A stretch of DNA of 64,000 bases from assembly GCF_003711515.1 (NCBI RefSeq), contig NW_021167080.1, positions 4,036,381 through 4,100,380 on the forward strand, in the 5' to 3' direction. Each line of letters starts with the position of its first letter. Position 1 is the first letter of the stretch. Below, in pieces: positions 46,320-57,304 of the stretch. The notes beneath the pieces are model-generated. The model was not told where the DNA came from. It made no database searches and was given only the letters and a program-made list of their open reading frames with translations. The translations under genes were made by a program, and so were the position numbers. This DNA is from Sodiomyces alkalinus F11. Lineage: Eukaryota > Ascomycota > Sordariomycetes > Glomerellales > Plectosphaerellaceae.

Positions 46320-47389
46320 GGAGTTGTAACGCGAGCAAAGGCACGAGGCCAAGTGTGAGGTTTGTTCTTCCGTGTCTTGCTTTTTCGGGTTTCCCTGCCT
46401 CCCTCTAAAAACGTCCCTCTTAACGAAACCGTGGCCTAACCTGTGTTATCTCCAGGCCTAATACGCCGATTTTTAAGGCGAATCCCGCCTTGGCGGAACC
46501 GACGATGCAGAAAATAAATTTTCTGTATCAATAATTGTATATTATTAGAAACAGCGTTGTTTTACTTTACTTTATTTTCTTTCCTTTTTTTAATTTTTTT
46601 AGAGGGGGATAGGGAAGGGGAGGAAGACGAGTCCCGCCAAGAGCGATTATCTTCAATACAAGCGATTCTGCTTTTTCCACGTTTCCTTACCTTGGTCCTG
46701 CCCGTGATCTCCTTAAGGCCCTATACGTAGGTCGCCCATGCCTCTGCTCGAGACGCTGTTGTCGTTGTTTTTGCTGCTATCCTTGTCGTTGTCGTTGTCC
46801 TGGTTGTTATTCTTATTATTAAGGGGGAAAGGCCTTGATTGGGCGTCGTAGTGGCAGTCAGGTATGACAATGACAGTCAGGTATGGCAGCTGCCTACCTG
46901 GACCAGACTTGGAATATCCTTACCCGAGATATATTCCAGGCAGTAACTAACTACCCCTGTCAGATCAGTGCTTGGTGGTGCCGGGCGGCTGGTTTGGTAT
47001 CAAGATTCCCAATACATTTCATTTGTGAGTTGAACGCCTCGTTGGTATGGTATTCAACTTCCGCACATTCTTCTAACCTGTCGTCTAGCTGTAGTATGTA
47101 TACAGATGAGGATGAATAGTACTAGGAGTCATATCTCTGGACGAACTGGCATGTGGATAGCTGCGTCATCCTAAACATACTCATATCGTGTACATGTTTC
47201 CCCCCTTTCCCCGGGTAGGTAAGAAGATGAAAGGACGTGGCCGCTTTTGTATTGCTGTCGTTTGTACAGTAAGGACAGGGGGATGAGGCAACATCAACAG
47301 AAAATTCGCTTGAGTACATCTCGAAAATCGCAAGAGGGGGGGGGCGGGTATCAGACAGAAAGCAAAAGAGCAAATCAAGCTCGCACAGC
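46320..47389. other. convergent intergenic region, 1.1 kb
   Basis: Lies between the rho3 stop and the stop of the next minus-strand gene. A TTACTTTACTTTATTTT-type run lies at about 46560-46600, and GTTGTCGTTG repeats lie at 46758-46805. No gene is seen. Confidence 0.5.
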
Positions 47390-48200
47390 TCATCCAAAGC
47401 CTAGCGCATGGGTTGTTTCGTCAGCCAATGACTCCATAAGACAAAGGGTGAAAAGAAGGAAGAAAGGGAAGAGAGATGGGGAGCAAAGAGACAAAAGGGC
47501 AAAACTCACGCCCAAGAGCCTTCCCCCTCTTGGAAACCTCCTTGGCATGGAACGACTTGATCTTGGCCCGGCGCGCATCCTCCTTGGCCTCGGCCTCCAG
47601 CCGCCTCATCTCCTCCCGCGCCGCAGCGACGCTCTGCCTCGCGGCGGCCAGCGCGCGGTCGGCATCCTGCTCGGCGGCCTCGGCGCTCATGACGCGCTCG
47701 CGGGCCCCGACGATGGAAGGGTCCAGGTCGCCGTCGCCATCGCCATCGCCATCGCGGTGGCCGTGGCCGCGGCCGCCGAACTTGGAGAGGAGAGTGCCCC
47801 GGCGGCGGGGGCGGCGGTCGGAGGCGCTCGACGACGACGAGGAGAGGGAGGACACGGACTGGGTTGCGGTGGTGACGCGTGTCGCGGAGGCGGAGGCGGA
47901 GGCGGGGGATGGGGATGGGGAGCGGTGGCGGTGGCGGTGGCGGTGGAAGAGGCCGCCTCCTCCTGATCCGTTCCTCCGCTCGTTGCGGGATGCTGGGGCT
48001 GGGGCTGGTGGTGGTGGTGGTGCTTGGACGGCACCGTAGTTGTTGGTTGGGGTTGGGGAGCGGCGTCGGTGGAAGATGCCGCCGCCGCCGCCGCCGTTGT
48101 TTTTTCGGTTCTGGGCGGGAGGGTCTTCGGCCGGGACTTGTTGTGGGGCTGGGTTGCGGGCCGGGGAGGGCTCGCGGGGTCGACCGGAGAAGAAGGGCAT
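47390..48200 (-). CDS. conserved fungal low-complexity protein with C-terminal helical domain
   Basis: Exon 1 (48200-47510) starts at an ATG and reads MPFFSGRPREPSPARNPAP, then Gly-, His-, Ser- and Pro-rich blocks (GGGGGGIFHRRRSPTP, HRHRHRHRSPSPSP). The C-terminal third is a charged helix (DPSIVGARERVMSAEAAEQ then ADRALAAARQSVAAAREEM) ending KSFHAKEVSKRGKALG. A GTGAGT donor at 47509 and a CTAG acceptor at 47401 would add the 11-base exon 47400-47390, giving Arg-Phe-Gly and a stop, 233 residues in all. Without splicing the frame continues into hydrophobic sequence that looks like intron. The helical end resembles a group of uncharacterised filamentous-fungal proteins; function is unknown. Confidence 0.65.
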
Positions 48201-49193
48201 GGTTGTGTTGTGTTTTGCCGATGCTGGTGATGGGATGCGGTGTCAAAAAAAGGATTCGGGATACGAAATACCTAGCTCTCTGCTGTATGTCGTGAGAGGC
48301 GCTCTAAGAAATCCAAGGTAACAGGAAGTGAACAAGAAAAAACATCTTGGGGAACGGAGCGGCGTAGCGACAGTATTTCTACATTTCTTGGCTCGCTGGT
48401 TTACTCTTCTCTATCCCTAAAGCCCTGGGGGTTACAGAGCATACCTCTTGCCAAATGCGATCAGAATGAATGGGATGTGCCACCGTCATAGTGAAGGGCC
48501 AAGCAGGTTTTTGGGGGGTGATCATCGTGGCTCGTTGTTCAAGGGATGTGACGTCAAAAGTGGGAGTAGGCTAAGAACATGGAGAACGAAGTGATTACGG
48601 CGCGGGCCGGTCCAATAGAACTGTGGAAGCGAGAGCATACATATTGGACCCTGGATTCTTTTCTTCTTTTTCTTTTTCTCTTTCTCTTTCTCCTCCAGGA
48701 AGGGAAAGGGCCAATCGATGCCATCCGGCTTGTTCTGGCGGGGAGGGATTCAGAGCATCCTCGTCTCAGTCCTCTGGTTGTCGAGCAAAGTTGGACAACC
48801 GACGGATTGATAACGTATGCTAATGACCGGGTTGTGAAGATATGACTGAATGGGCGTTTAGGAAATGGCGTTGTTGACGTAGGACGTAAATGTCGAGTTG
48901 TTCCTCGTCTAGGCAGTTTATAGTCGCGTGCCAGGAGGAGGTTGGTGGACGGTGACGATCATGACGTTGAGGGGGTCCTGGACATGGGGTTGTGACATAA
49001 CCTGCGACGAAAGGGAAAGGTATTATGGACGGATGTGAATTCAACATGGCGACCAATGCGATTTTGGCGATTTTAACACTGACGACTGGAAATGGAAATG
49101 TAGGAAGATGGAACGAGATGGAACGTCACGTCAGCTCCCATTCAGTAGAGGTAACATGAAAGTTGCTGTAGTTGTGCTCGTGAATGAGCACAG
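48201..49193. other. intergenic region, 1 kb
   Basis: Promoter of the low-complexity protein gene at the left and 3' end of the DUF1275 gene at the right. A T/C tract lies at 48657-48695. Nothing else is recognised. Confidence 0.5.
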
Positions 49194-50165
49194 TCATACG
49201 TGGCCCTTCTCCTGCGCCGCCTTCTCGCTAGGCCACAGAGCCCACGCACAGGCGATAGCGACCTTGATGGAGCCAGCGATCCAGAGAACACCAGTCATGC
49301 CGGCCGGGCTCCGCTGCAGCCAGCCCCCGGCGATACCACCCACCAGCAGGGTGCAAATAGCGCCGACGCGGCGGTTCCGCTTGACATTCCTCGAGACGGG
49401 GGCCACGATGTTCGGATCCGAGAAGAGATCACAGTACACACTGGTGAGGACGCAGGTGGGGACCTCCCCGTACCCGAGAACACGGCTGGTGACGATCTGG
49501 CCGCCGAACTGCCACGCGAGGATAGCGACGGGGAGCAGGACGATCTGGCCCCCCCTGGGACGGAAGTCGTCCGGGGCGCCGAAGCCGGGGACGGAGGTGC
49601 GGGCCAGGTCGGCGACGACGCCGGCGTGGGCGAGGGCGGCGGCGAGGAAAATGGCGGCGGCCTGGACGAGGAAGGACAGGGCGAGGGTGGCTTTGCGGCG
49701 GGCGCGGAGGCGGCGGGCCTGGCCGAAGACGAAGCAGCCGAGGGCGAAGGAGGCGATGGAGGTGAGGGAGCGGAGCCAGAGGAAGGCGTCGTCGTCGTCG
49801 TCGTCGGGGAGCCCCGCGCTGCCAAGGGCCAGGAAGATGGTGTTGCCCGTCTGCATGCTCACGAAGGTGCCGGCCGCGTTGACGGTCATGCTGTCGCAGA
49901 GGCCTGAGGTGAAGCTGCAGGCGAAGAGGGGGAGGTCGGTGTGGCGGGGGTGGACGTCGTCCTGGAGCCGGGAGAGCCGGGAGAGCCAGGGCCGCCGCAT
50001 GGGCTTGTCATCCTTCGCACCGGTGGCTGCACTAGGTTCGGTGGTCGCGCCGGGCTTGTTGGTGGGGCGGCGATCTGAGTCGGAGGTCCCGGCCGGGGTG
50101 CTTGAAGCTGAAGCTATAGCTATAGCCTCCGGGGCCCGTCCCCTTTCCAGATCGTCACCGGCCAT
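49194..50165 (-). CDS. DUF1275 (YoaK) family membrane protein
   Basis: A single exon codes 323 residues. The first 70 residues are hydrophilic. From LFACSFTSGLCDSMTVNAAGTFVSMQTGNTIFLALG the sequence shows the DUF1275 signature (loss of soluble character, small residues, MQTGNT). About six hydrophobic segments follow: LTSIASFALGCFVFG, LSFLVQAAAIFLAAALAH, VLLPVAILAWQFGGQI, VGAICTLLVGGIAGGWL and GVLWIAGSIKVAIACAWAL among them. The motif LGYGEVPTCVLTSVYCDLFSDP is also typical of fungal members. These proteins are widespread and their transport or other role is unknown. A run of six Asp precedes the second membrane segment. Confidence 0.9.
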   Translation of the reverse strand: MAGDDLERGRAPEAIAIASASSTPAGTSDSDRRPTNKPGATTEPSAATGAKDDKPMRRPWLSRLSRLQDDVHPRHTDLPLFACSFTSGLCDSMTVNAAGTFVSMQTGNTIFLALGSAGLPDDDDDDAFLWLRSLTSIASFALGCFVFGQARRLRARRKATLALSFLVQAAAIFLAAALAHAGVVADLARTSVPGFGAPDDFRPRGGQIVLLPVAILAWQFGGQIVTSRVLGYGEVPTCVLTSVYCDLFSDPNIVAPVSRNVKRNRRVGAICTLLVGGIAGGWLQRSPAGMTGVLWIAGSIKVAIACAWALWPSEKAAQEKGHV

Positions 50166-52664
50166 GACTGTGCAAAAGAGGGAATCTTGAGGGAAGATGA
50201 GGGAGGACGGGTGTGATGCAAGGTCGGTTCATTCGAGAACGGACAAGAGGGAGAAGGGAGAAGACGGAAAGGCTTCTTTTTTCTTCTTTTTTCTTCCTTC
50301 TCTTCCTTCTCTTCCTTCTTTTCCTTCTTTTCCTTTCCCCCCTCTTTTTCTTCTTTTTTTCTTCTTATAATCTCTGTTCTCCTTTCCTCTCTTCTCTCCC
50401 TTGTTTCCCTTTTCTTTTCTTACCCCTTTCTCCAGTCATGGGCAAGAACGGGCAATCATACAGAGACGAGGACAGCACTGGCCGATTATTACGCAATTTC
50501 AAGTCCCGTCTCCACTTGCATGGTATCTGCCCTGGCATAGGTAAGCAAGCGCATACAAAATACGAAGTACACCGTAGTCTTATCGTAGGTGCTTTTCGGT
50601 GTGTCGTCAAAGTTGACAGGGCCGATGTCGGCATCATGTTGATCTCATGACGGCTTCATCCTGAAGGTACCTCATGCTGGGTGAGAATAAGAAGAAACTT
50701 GGTACAAAATAATTACAGGGCACCTCAATGTGGGCAGGACATACCTAAGCGGATATCTATACATTCCGAGACTCGTAGAACGCCAATTTTTCTTCTTCTT
50801 CTTTCTTTTTAAAACCAACTCAAATTAAAAAGGGAAATTCCATTGGAAAAGCAATTATTTCAGGGCGTCAGATATTAAGTAAAAGATTCAAGCCACAAAC
50901 GGCTCTTCCGAGTCAGCACTGTACCTAGTACTGTACATATAGCGGAGGCGCTGCAGTAATAACCCAGTTTATGTATATTACAACACTGTACTAAATGGGA
51001 AGGATTGATCGAGGGAATGAACGAACCGCCCGGAGCTGACGCCGTTGCCAGATTTGGTAGGTTCGAAATTCAAACGGTACGTACCTTTCCCCTCCACCTT
51101 CTCTTTTTGTCCTCAAGGTCTTTCTTATACCTTACTTCTTCACTCGTCCCTCTTGATTGCTTTTCCCCTGTCCCTGTCGACTCAATCTTAATCCATATTC
51201 AGAGACACTCGACGACTCCTCTCGTCCTGCACCAACCACACAGCCAGGCTATCAACGGGCTTGTACCGAGACCATGAATCAATACGAGCACTGCAGTTTG
51301 CCAAGCTGCCGCCGTCGCGTTGCTCCATTGGAGCCCGATCAAGCTTGGCAAAGGCAAGGACCACGCTGATCCTTACTCGGCCAAGTTTGAGCGACCGGGG
51401 CTCTTGTCTTGCACTGGGGGATCCCCACCAAGTCTCACATCGGTTTCTCCCAAGAATCTCAAGGGAGCGCTGTACCACGAACATACTTGCAAGACCGAGT
51501 TGGTGTTGTATCCGTACGTTGTACGTTGTGTACTCCATACGGAGTATTTCGCACCTCCATGCCCTTTTTCACCATCGACAAACCCGCCGACCAAGAACTA
51601 CGTTGTACCGCTGATGGATATCCACAACAGGGCAGGGATGTGCCGATCCCATGTTCTTGGGTACCAAAGATGAAACTTGTATCTCGGCACTGCACTCTAT
51701 CTACTGCGGGATAGGCCGAAATCCTTCGCTCTGCCGGCCAAAGACTCGCCAAAGAGTGTGGGTGGGTGGATGGGATGGTGGATGTGATGGAGGAGACGGG
51801 CAGGACAGCGGACGAACGAGGTCCTGTCCTCTGTGGGAAACCAAGAACAAGGGGGCCTCCAGGGGACGGGCCAAGAACGGACTCTAACCCTATTCAACTT
51901 GGTGCGGGAACAACGGCTGCACCAACCTTGAAATTCGTCTCCACCCTCAACCAGGGGGCCCAGGATCTGGTACCTGCATTGGCTGCACCAGATGCACCAG
52001 ATGCACCAGCTGCGTTGGCAGTTCGGCGCCCGCCCCCTGAAGCAATGGAGAGTGCAGTGAAAACCGCCGTACCCCCTTCGTCCCCTTTTTCCATCTCTTT
52101 TTCCGCGCTTCCGTCCTCTTCTCGTGCTGCTATGCTTCGTACCCAACTAACGACCGAGTACGTCCAACGGGTGTAAGCGAGTTGAGTGAGAACACAGCGG
52201 TCTTGTCTTCTCTGCTCGTCCGTCACTCCTTTACAATCTGCGTCACATACTCGAGCTCACACTCTCTCTACACTACACACGTGCTCGACACCCAACTATC
52301 CTTAACTGTCAAGCTCCAGCGTGCCACACCACACATACCTTACGTACATACAGACAAGCCCACACTCGACCCATCTCCGTCAAGCTACCGCGGCTATCGT
52401 TCCATCTCACGTTCGCTCTTCGCCTGAAACTTGAGTCTCGACGACGTCCTCGTCTTTATACGTACAGTCCTTACTCAGTCCACCACCAGTCGCTCGTTTG
52501 TCTGGTCCAGATAGCCTTGACACCTACCTCGCTCTTCTGCTTTTATTGCTCTGCCGGTTCAGAGCTGTCCCATTTCGCACATTACACGCACTCCTCTTCA
52601 CAGAGTCACGACCTTCGATTTTCCCCCGCCAACCAGCTCGACACAGACCCCCCTCGCACCAACC
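50166..52664. promoter_or_regulatory. divergent intergenic region, 2.5 kb
   Basis: Separates the starts of the DUF1275 and Crh genes. A T/C tract occupies 50275-50365. A 9-base repeat GATGCACCA lies within 51985-52012. TACGGAGTA is at 51538-51546. One open frame (51320-51673) is discussed among the rejected items. The last few hundred bases should be the Crh promoter and leader. Confidence 0.5.
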
Positions 52665-54345
52665 ATGTGGCGGTCCTTCGCTCTACCAGCCTTCGCGCTG
52701 GTAGCCTCCCTCGCTCGGCCCGGTCTCGCCCAGGTCCATTCAGACTGCAATCCCATGAACGAGACGGCCTGCCCCCCGAACCCAGCATTCGGCATGGACT
52801 ATACCTTCCACTTCAACGCCACGCCTCACAGGGACGCCTGGGAAACCCACGCCGGCGCCGTCGAGTATCATCCCGATACCGGCGTCTCCTTCGCCATCCA
52901 CCAACAGGGCGACTCTCCCACCATACGCTCCAAGTTCTACTTCTTTGGTGGCCGCACCGAGATCCACCTCAGGGCCGCTGCCGGTAAGGGTATCATCAGC
53001 TCCATGATGTGGCTGAGCGACACCCTCGACGAGGTCGACTGGGAATTCGTTGGCGTCAACCAAACCATGGCCCTCAGCAACTATTTCGGCAAAGGCGAGG
53101 AGATCTACACCGAAGGTGTCAACCACGTCACCCCCTTCAACGTCTTCGACGACTACCACAACTACACCACCTTGTGGACAAGGGACAGGCTCGAGTGGTG
53201 GATTGACGGCGAACGAGTCCGGGTTCTCCATCGCGCCGACGCGCTCAGAGACGGTTACCTCTATCCGCAGACCCCGATGCGTCTGTACCTCGGCATCTGG
53301 GCCGGCGGCGACCCCCGTCTTCCCGAGGGCACTCGCGAGTGGGCCGGCGGCGACACCGAGTATGAGAATGGCCCTTACGTCATGTACATCAAGAAAGCAC
53401 TCGTCGAGGATTTCAGCACTGGCAGGGAGTACGTCTATGGTGATGATTCGGGCTCCTGGGAGAGCATTGACATTGTCGAGTAAGTCTGCTGCCCTAAACG
53501 GCTGCCCCTGATATCGGGTGTTCCCATGATGTTCCCCACTAGTCCTAGTGACCTCGGCCCGTCCGCTAACGCCGTCTCCCTTCAGTGGTAACTCGACCGT
53601 CAAAGAAGCCCTCCTCGCCCCTCCGTCCAAGTCCTTGTCCGAGAAGTTCAACGACCTCCCCGAGGCAGCCCGCATCGGCGTCTATGCCGGGGGCGGCAGT
53701 GTAGGCGCCCTCATTCTCTTTACCCTCGTCTTCTACATCATCCGTCAACGCCGCCGCGGTGCTCGCGAGGCCGAGGCTGCTGCCCGCATAGCCGAGGAAG
53801 AACGCCTGGAGATGGAAAGCTACAAGAAGAGGGGCATCAACCCTGACTCCTTTGCCGGCCAAACGGGCACGGAGTACAAATCCAACCAGGCCGTTGGAAA
53901 GGACGGTTCCATTCGCTCGGAGTCCTTTGATATTCCCGTCGCGGCCGCCGGCCCTCTCGGTGGCGCTGGCTTTCCCGAAAAAGGCTGGGGTAATGGCGGC
54001 TACGGCTCTGCTCCCGGAACTGGTCTCCAGTCGCCACGATCGCCTCTCATGGAACGGAACGGCGAGGCCCTGCAAAGCCCCACGTTCCCGCACCAATCAC
54101 CATACCATGATGCGTCACCGACGCGCGAGAACTTCCAGTCACCCCTGAGGACCGGCAGTCCCGGAATGCCCCCGCGAGGGCCACTCCCCGCCGACCCACA
54201 CCGCAGCGTGTCCACGCCGCCGCAGTCGTACGGCAACATGAGGTTGGGCAGCCCCGCACCCTCGCACCCTAGCCGGAGCTTCAGTGCCAACCAAGGCTAC
54301 GGCGGTGACAGCCAGGACCACTGGAACAATGGTGGTCACCGGTGA
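52665..54345 (+). CDS. Crh-type cell-wall transglycosylase (GH16) with C-terminal membrane segment
   Basis: Exons are 52665-53479 and 53586-54345, giving 524 residues. A signal peptide (MWRSFALPAFALVASLARPGLA) precedes CNPMNETACPPNP, the usual cysteine start of Crh proteins. The GH16 catalytic motif DEVDWEFVG has Glu123, Asp125 and Glu127. QTPMRLYLGIWAGGD and TGREYVYGDDSGSWESID complete the domain. Crh enzymes link chitin to beta-1,6- or beta-1,3-glucan in the wall. After the intron a Ser/Pro-linker leads to a strong hydrophobic segment (GVYAGGGSVGALILFTLVFYII) with RQRRRGAREAE behind it. A long Pro/Ser/Gly-rich cytoplasmic tail of about 200 residues follows. So it looks like a type I membrane protein instead of the common GPI-anchored form, a pattern known from some filamentous-fungal Crh members. 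Confidence 0.93.
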
Positions 54346-55510
54346 TGGGAGTGATAGTGGTGGACAAGGGTATTGTTGGACTTGCCCTTTCTTCCTTCAT
54401 GAGCCTGTTCCTCTGTTCTTCACTTCCATTTTTCCCCTCAAGTATCCATCCGGCTGAGTTTGAAACTCTTCTCAGCGGTAGCCTTCTTTTTTTTTCGTTT
54501 TTCTTCTTCTTTTCTTCTTGTCTTAGACCGCGGGGCCATGGACTTTTCAGGTCTTCCCCCTATCTAACGATTGGCACGGGATTTCGAGCTTTTTTTTTGG
54601 TATTTGCATGGGTGGAAGGGAGCCGTGGACGAAACCAACTCCCCTTCAAGAGGCATATCCCACCTTGGGCATCATTGTTGGTACGGTTCGTGGGGTTTGA
54701 ATATGTGGGATCGGCGTTGTCGGTGAATACCATCCTAACTGTCTCTACGGAGTATAGACGTCGTCTTTGTGCTTTCCATTTATTCTCATCAAGCTTTGCA
54801 AGGACGCTTTACAATCGTGGAATGTACATGTTCAGAAACGACCACCGCCTTCATTCCGATCTTTTCCTCTTCGAATACCCCTGCTCTGTGCAACTCGTTT
54901 CTCGCTCGAGATGGCTCCGTCCGGACGTGAGGCCGAGGACGAGGAAAGGGTGGGATATTCTCGTTTCTCGGGCATATGCAATTGAACTCTATACACGCGC
55001 TTCCGGTATCAGCTGAGCAGCTGAACAAACATGCCCAAGGGGACGCCCATTCAAGTCGCATCACTTGCGGTTTTTTTGGTTTTTTTTTTTTTTTACCCTT
55101 TGCCTCGACAAGCCATGTTCGGGTGTTTTCTCTCCTCCCTAGTCTCAAAGCCAACTCAGCCGTGCCACTCACTCAACATATTGTGAGCAGTGAGGCGTCT
55201 CAGCCAAAAGGTACATGGACACAACATTCGAAAATAATTTTCTACACCGTCAGAATTCTCTTCAAGAGGGAAATGAACTTCCCCATGGATCACTCAGAGG
55301 ACCCTTTTTGCGTATTAAAGACTGCCCGCCTTGTGGGAACCGTACCCTCATCGTCCGTCTTCCTCATCGACTTTGTGAACAACAGTCCGCCGGATTTCTG
55401 GTCGCTTGCTCCTTGACCTTTTCTCCGATCTCTTTTATATAATTTCATTTCTCAAGAGAAACCCGGACAAAGCTCCTCTCCCGACGAATACACTCTCACA
55501 CAACAGAGTC
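54346..55510. promoter_or_regulatory. intergenic region before the secreted protein gene, 1.2 kb
   Basis: Contains the 3' end of the Crh gene and the promoter of the cysteine-rich protein. T-runs lie at 54482-54520 and 55070-55096. TACGGAGTA is at 54746-54754. No gene is recognised. Confidence 0.5.
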
Positions 55511-56838
55511 ATGCAGTTGACCGTCATCTTTCTCACCGCCACCGCGGCTCTCTCAGTCGCGGCCTCGTCCGACTTGGACCAGAAAATTCTCAACGAGAAA
55601 ATTGAGTGCCCTGGCAACTCCAGCTGGGACAAGATCGAAAAGATGTGCAAGTGCGGCAGAGGCGAGGACTTTGACATCAGGGCTAACCGGTGCCTCCGCG
55701 CCGAGGCCAAGGTTGACGGCGTCCCTAAGTGTCGTGCCAACGAGCGCCTTTACTGCGTCCGTGGGAAGGATGATTACGTCCAGTTCGGTGAGTTCCTCCT
55801 CACCTATCCTCTGCCCCCAGCTTTTGCTCCTCGAGTTTCATGTAGCTTTCACCGCTGCCTTTCGCCTATTTGTCAAGGAATATTCTTTTGAAAGTTCTGA
55901 TTATGGCAAAATCCCACTGTTTTGTTTTCTCCTAGTTTCAACAGGGACCGCCCTCTCAATTCTTCTCCCTCTTTACCCGTTTCCTTGGCCCCTCAACTAA
56001 CAAGGTAAATTTATTAGACCACAACGACCCTTTCTGCTCGCAAATGGAGGATAGAAAGATCTTCTGCGCCCGCGAAAACAATCCCTCCCAGGTCTTCCCC
56101 AGCGGCGTCCGCCCAGGGCAGGAGTCTGACCAGCTCAACATCCCCCAGGGGAACAACATCGCCGAGGAGAGCAATACCCTCAAGGAGGACACCGGGCGCC
56201 CCGAAAGAGGGCGCGGCAGCTGTGATGACCCTCGCCGGTGGAACGACTGCAAGAGACAATGCCAGTGTCGTCTAGGTATGGTACGTCACCATGCCATTTT
56301 ATATACTATGTTTCTTCCGATCCGTTTCTGGACCCGTTGGCGGCACCGGGACCGGGAGACGTACGGAGTTTCTGCCGAGGAAAAAAAAAGACGCCGAGAT
56401 GGGGAGGTTTGGAATATTTAGGACCGGGACGCCGCCATGAACGACTGCTACTGCCGCCGCTACTTCACTGAGCCCTCCTGTCCTGCTGGGAAGAAGCCCT
56501 TCTGTGTCAGGGGCAGGTTCGAGTGGGCGAGATGTAGTACGTACATTCACATTCTCCCTCTCTCTTTTTTTTCAATTTCTTTTCTTCTTTTCCCCTCCTC
56601 CATCCCTTCTTCCCATATACCCATCATTCACCACATCCCGTCCTTGATTTATGCTGACAGTGGAACCCCAACGCTAGGAAAGGACGATATGCCGATTCGC
56701 TGCATCAACACCGGGAAGAACTACGTCTTTTGCTGCCAGTTCAGGAAGGAGGCAGGTGTACGGGAGAGGGTCATCGACATCCGGAGGTGCGTTATCGCTC
56801 TCAAGCACTACGAAGAGCGCCGAAAGGGCGCGCGCTAA
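55511..56838 (+). CDS. cysteine-rich secreted protein with two diverged copies of one domain
   Basis: Exons are 55511-55787, 56018-56280, 56422-56536 and 56678-56838, giving 271 residues; all joins keep the frame. The start MQLTVIFLTATAALSVAAS is a clear signal peptide. Twenty-one cysteines follow. The mature part looks like two related halves: one from CPGNSSW (residue 33) and one from CDDPRRW. Each has a tryptophan six residues after its first cysteine, then a C-x-C pair, CVRG, and a final FC(A/C) (IFCAREN and VFCCQFR). The intron after CVRG lies at the same place and in phase 1 in both halves. For exon 4 I use the acceptor at 56677, 15 bases past a GCTGAC branch site; an acceptor at 56663 is also in frame with another donor. 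No transmembrane segment or known domain is seen. I do not recognise the family; small secreted proteins of this kind are often studied as candidate host-interaction proteins, but nothing here proves that. Confidence 0.75.
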
Positions 56839-57150
56839 GTGTGTGGAAAAGGGGTGCATGTGCCTGTGTGGGGTTCGTCGGGGCTGATTTCTGCTATTAC
56901 TACACCAAAGATTTGAACGACTAGAAAGACTGGAAGGGCCAGCTCTCACAGGCAATTCACCGAGGTGGTATGGCAACAAGATGCCCTCCTTGGGCAACCT
57001 CGACGTCGAATTGAAGAACGTGTTATCAGTGATAGTAGGACTAACTTGGGGTATTGTCTTCAAGATGACGAGTCTACCACGACCTTCACGGTGTCGTACA
57101 GCCTTTCGTCTTCCGGTTCTTGCTCTCCTTCCTTTTCTCGCCTGGTCTTT
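56839..57150. other. spacer between secreted protein gene and 5S rRNA gene
   Basis: About 312 bases, holding the 3' end of the secreted protein transcript. No other gene is seen. Confidence 0.5.
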
Positions 57151-57154
57151 TATA
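57151..57154 (+). promoter_or_regulatory. TATA element of the 5S rRNA gene
   Basis: TATA begins 29 bases before the inferred first base of the 5S RNA. Neurospora 5S genes have a TATA element at this same distance, which they need for transcription by RNA polymerase III. Confidence 0.7.
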
Positions 57155-57179
57155 AGAGCCTCGGCGAGGATCTTCTGTC

Positions 57180-57298
57180 ACATACGACCATACCCATTGG
57201 AAAACTCGGGATCCCGTCCGCTCTCCCCTAGATAAGCCAATGAGGGCCGGATTAGTAGTTGGGTGGGTGACCACCAGCGAATACCCGGTGTTGTATGT
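57180..57298 (+). rRNA. 5S ribosomal RNA
   Basis: About 119 bases with the fungal 5S pattern: ACATACGACCATACCC at the 5' end pairs with GTTGTATGT at the 3' end (helix I). GGATCCCGTCCGCTCTCC and the box C stretch GTAGTTGGGTGGGTGACC lie in the expected order. A run of seven T (57298-57304) follows as the polymerase III terminator. It lies as a single dispersed copy between protein genes, as is normal for 5S in Sordariomycetes, where the genes are not in the rDNA repeat. Confidence 0.94.
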
Positions 57299-57304
57299 TT
57301 TTTT
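57298..57304 (+). terminator. RNA polymerase III T-run terminator of the 5S gene
   Basis: Seven consecutive T directly at the end of the 5S helix I. Confidence 0.8.

Noticed and set aside
51320..51673. Open frame of about 117 codons with LGKGKDHADPYSAKF
   Set aside because: It looks protein-like in part, and a spliced upstream start near 51018 is conceivable, but the frame first opens at a non-ATG codon and I recognise no family. Not enough to annotate.
56663..56677. Alternative acceptor at 56663 for exon 4 of the secreted protein
   Set aside because: It lies directly after the GCTGAC branch-like site, too close to be used. The acceptor at 56677 pairs with the better GTACGT donor.
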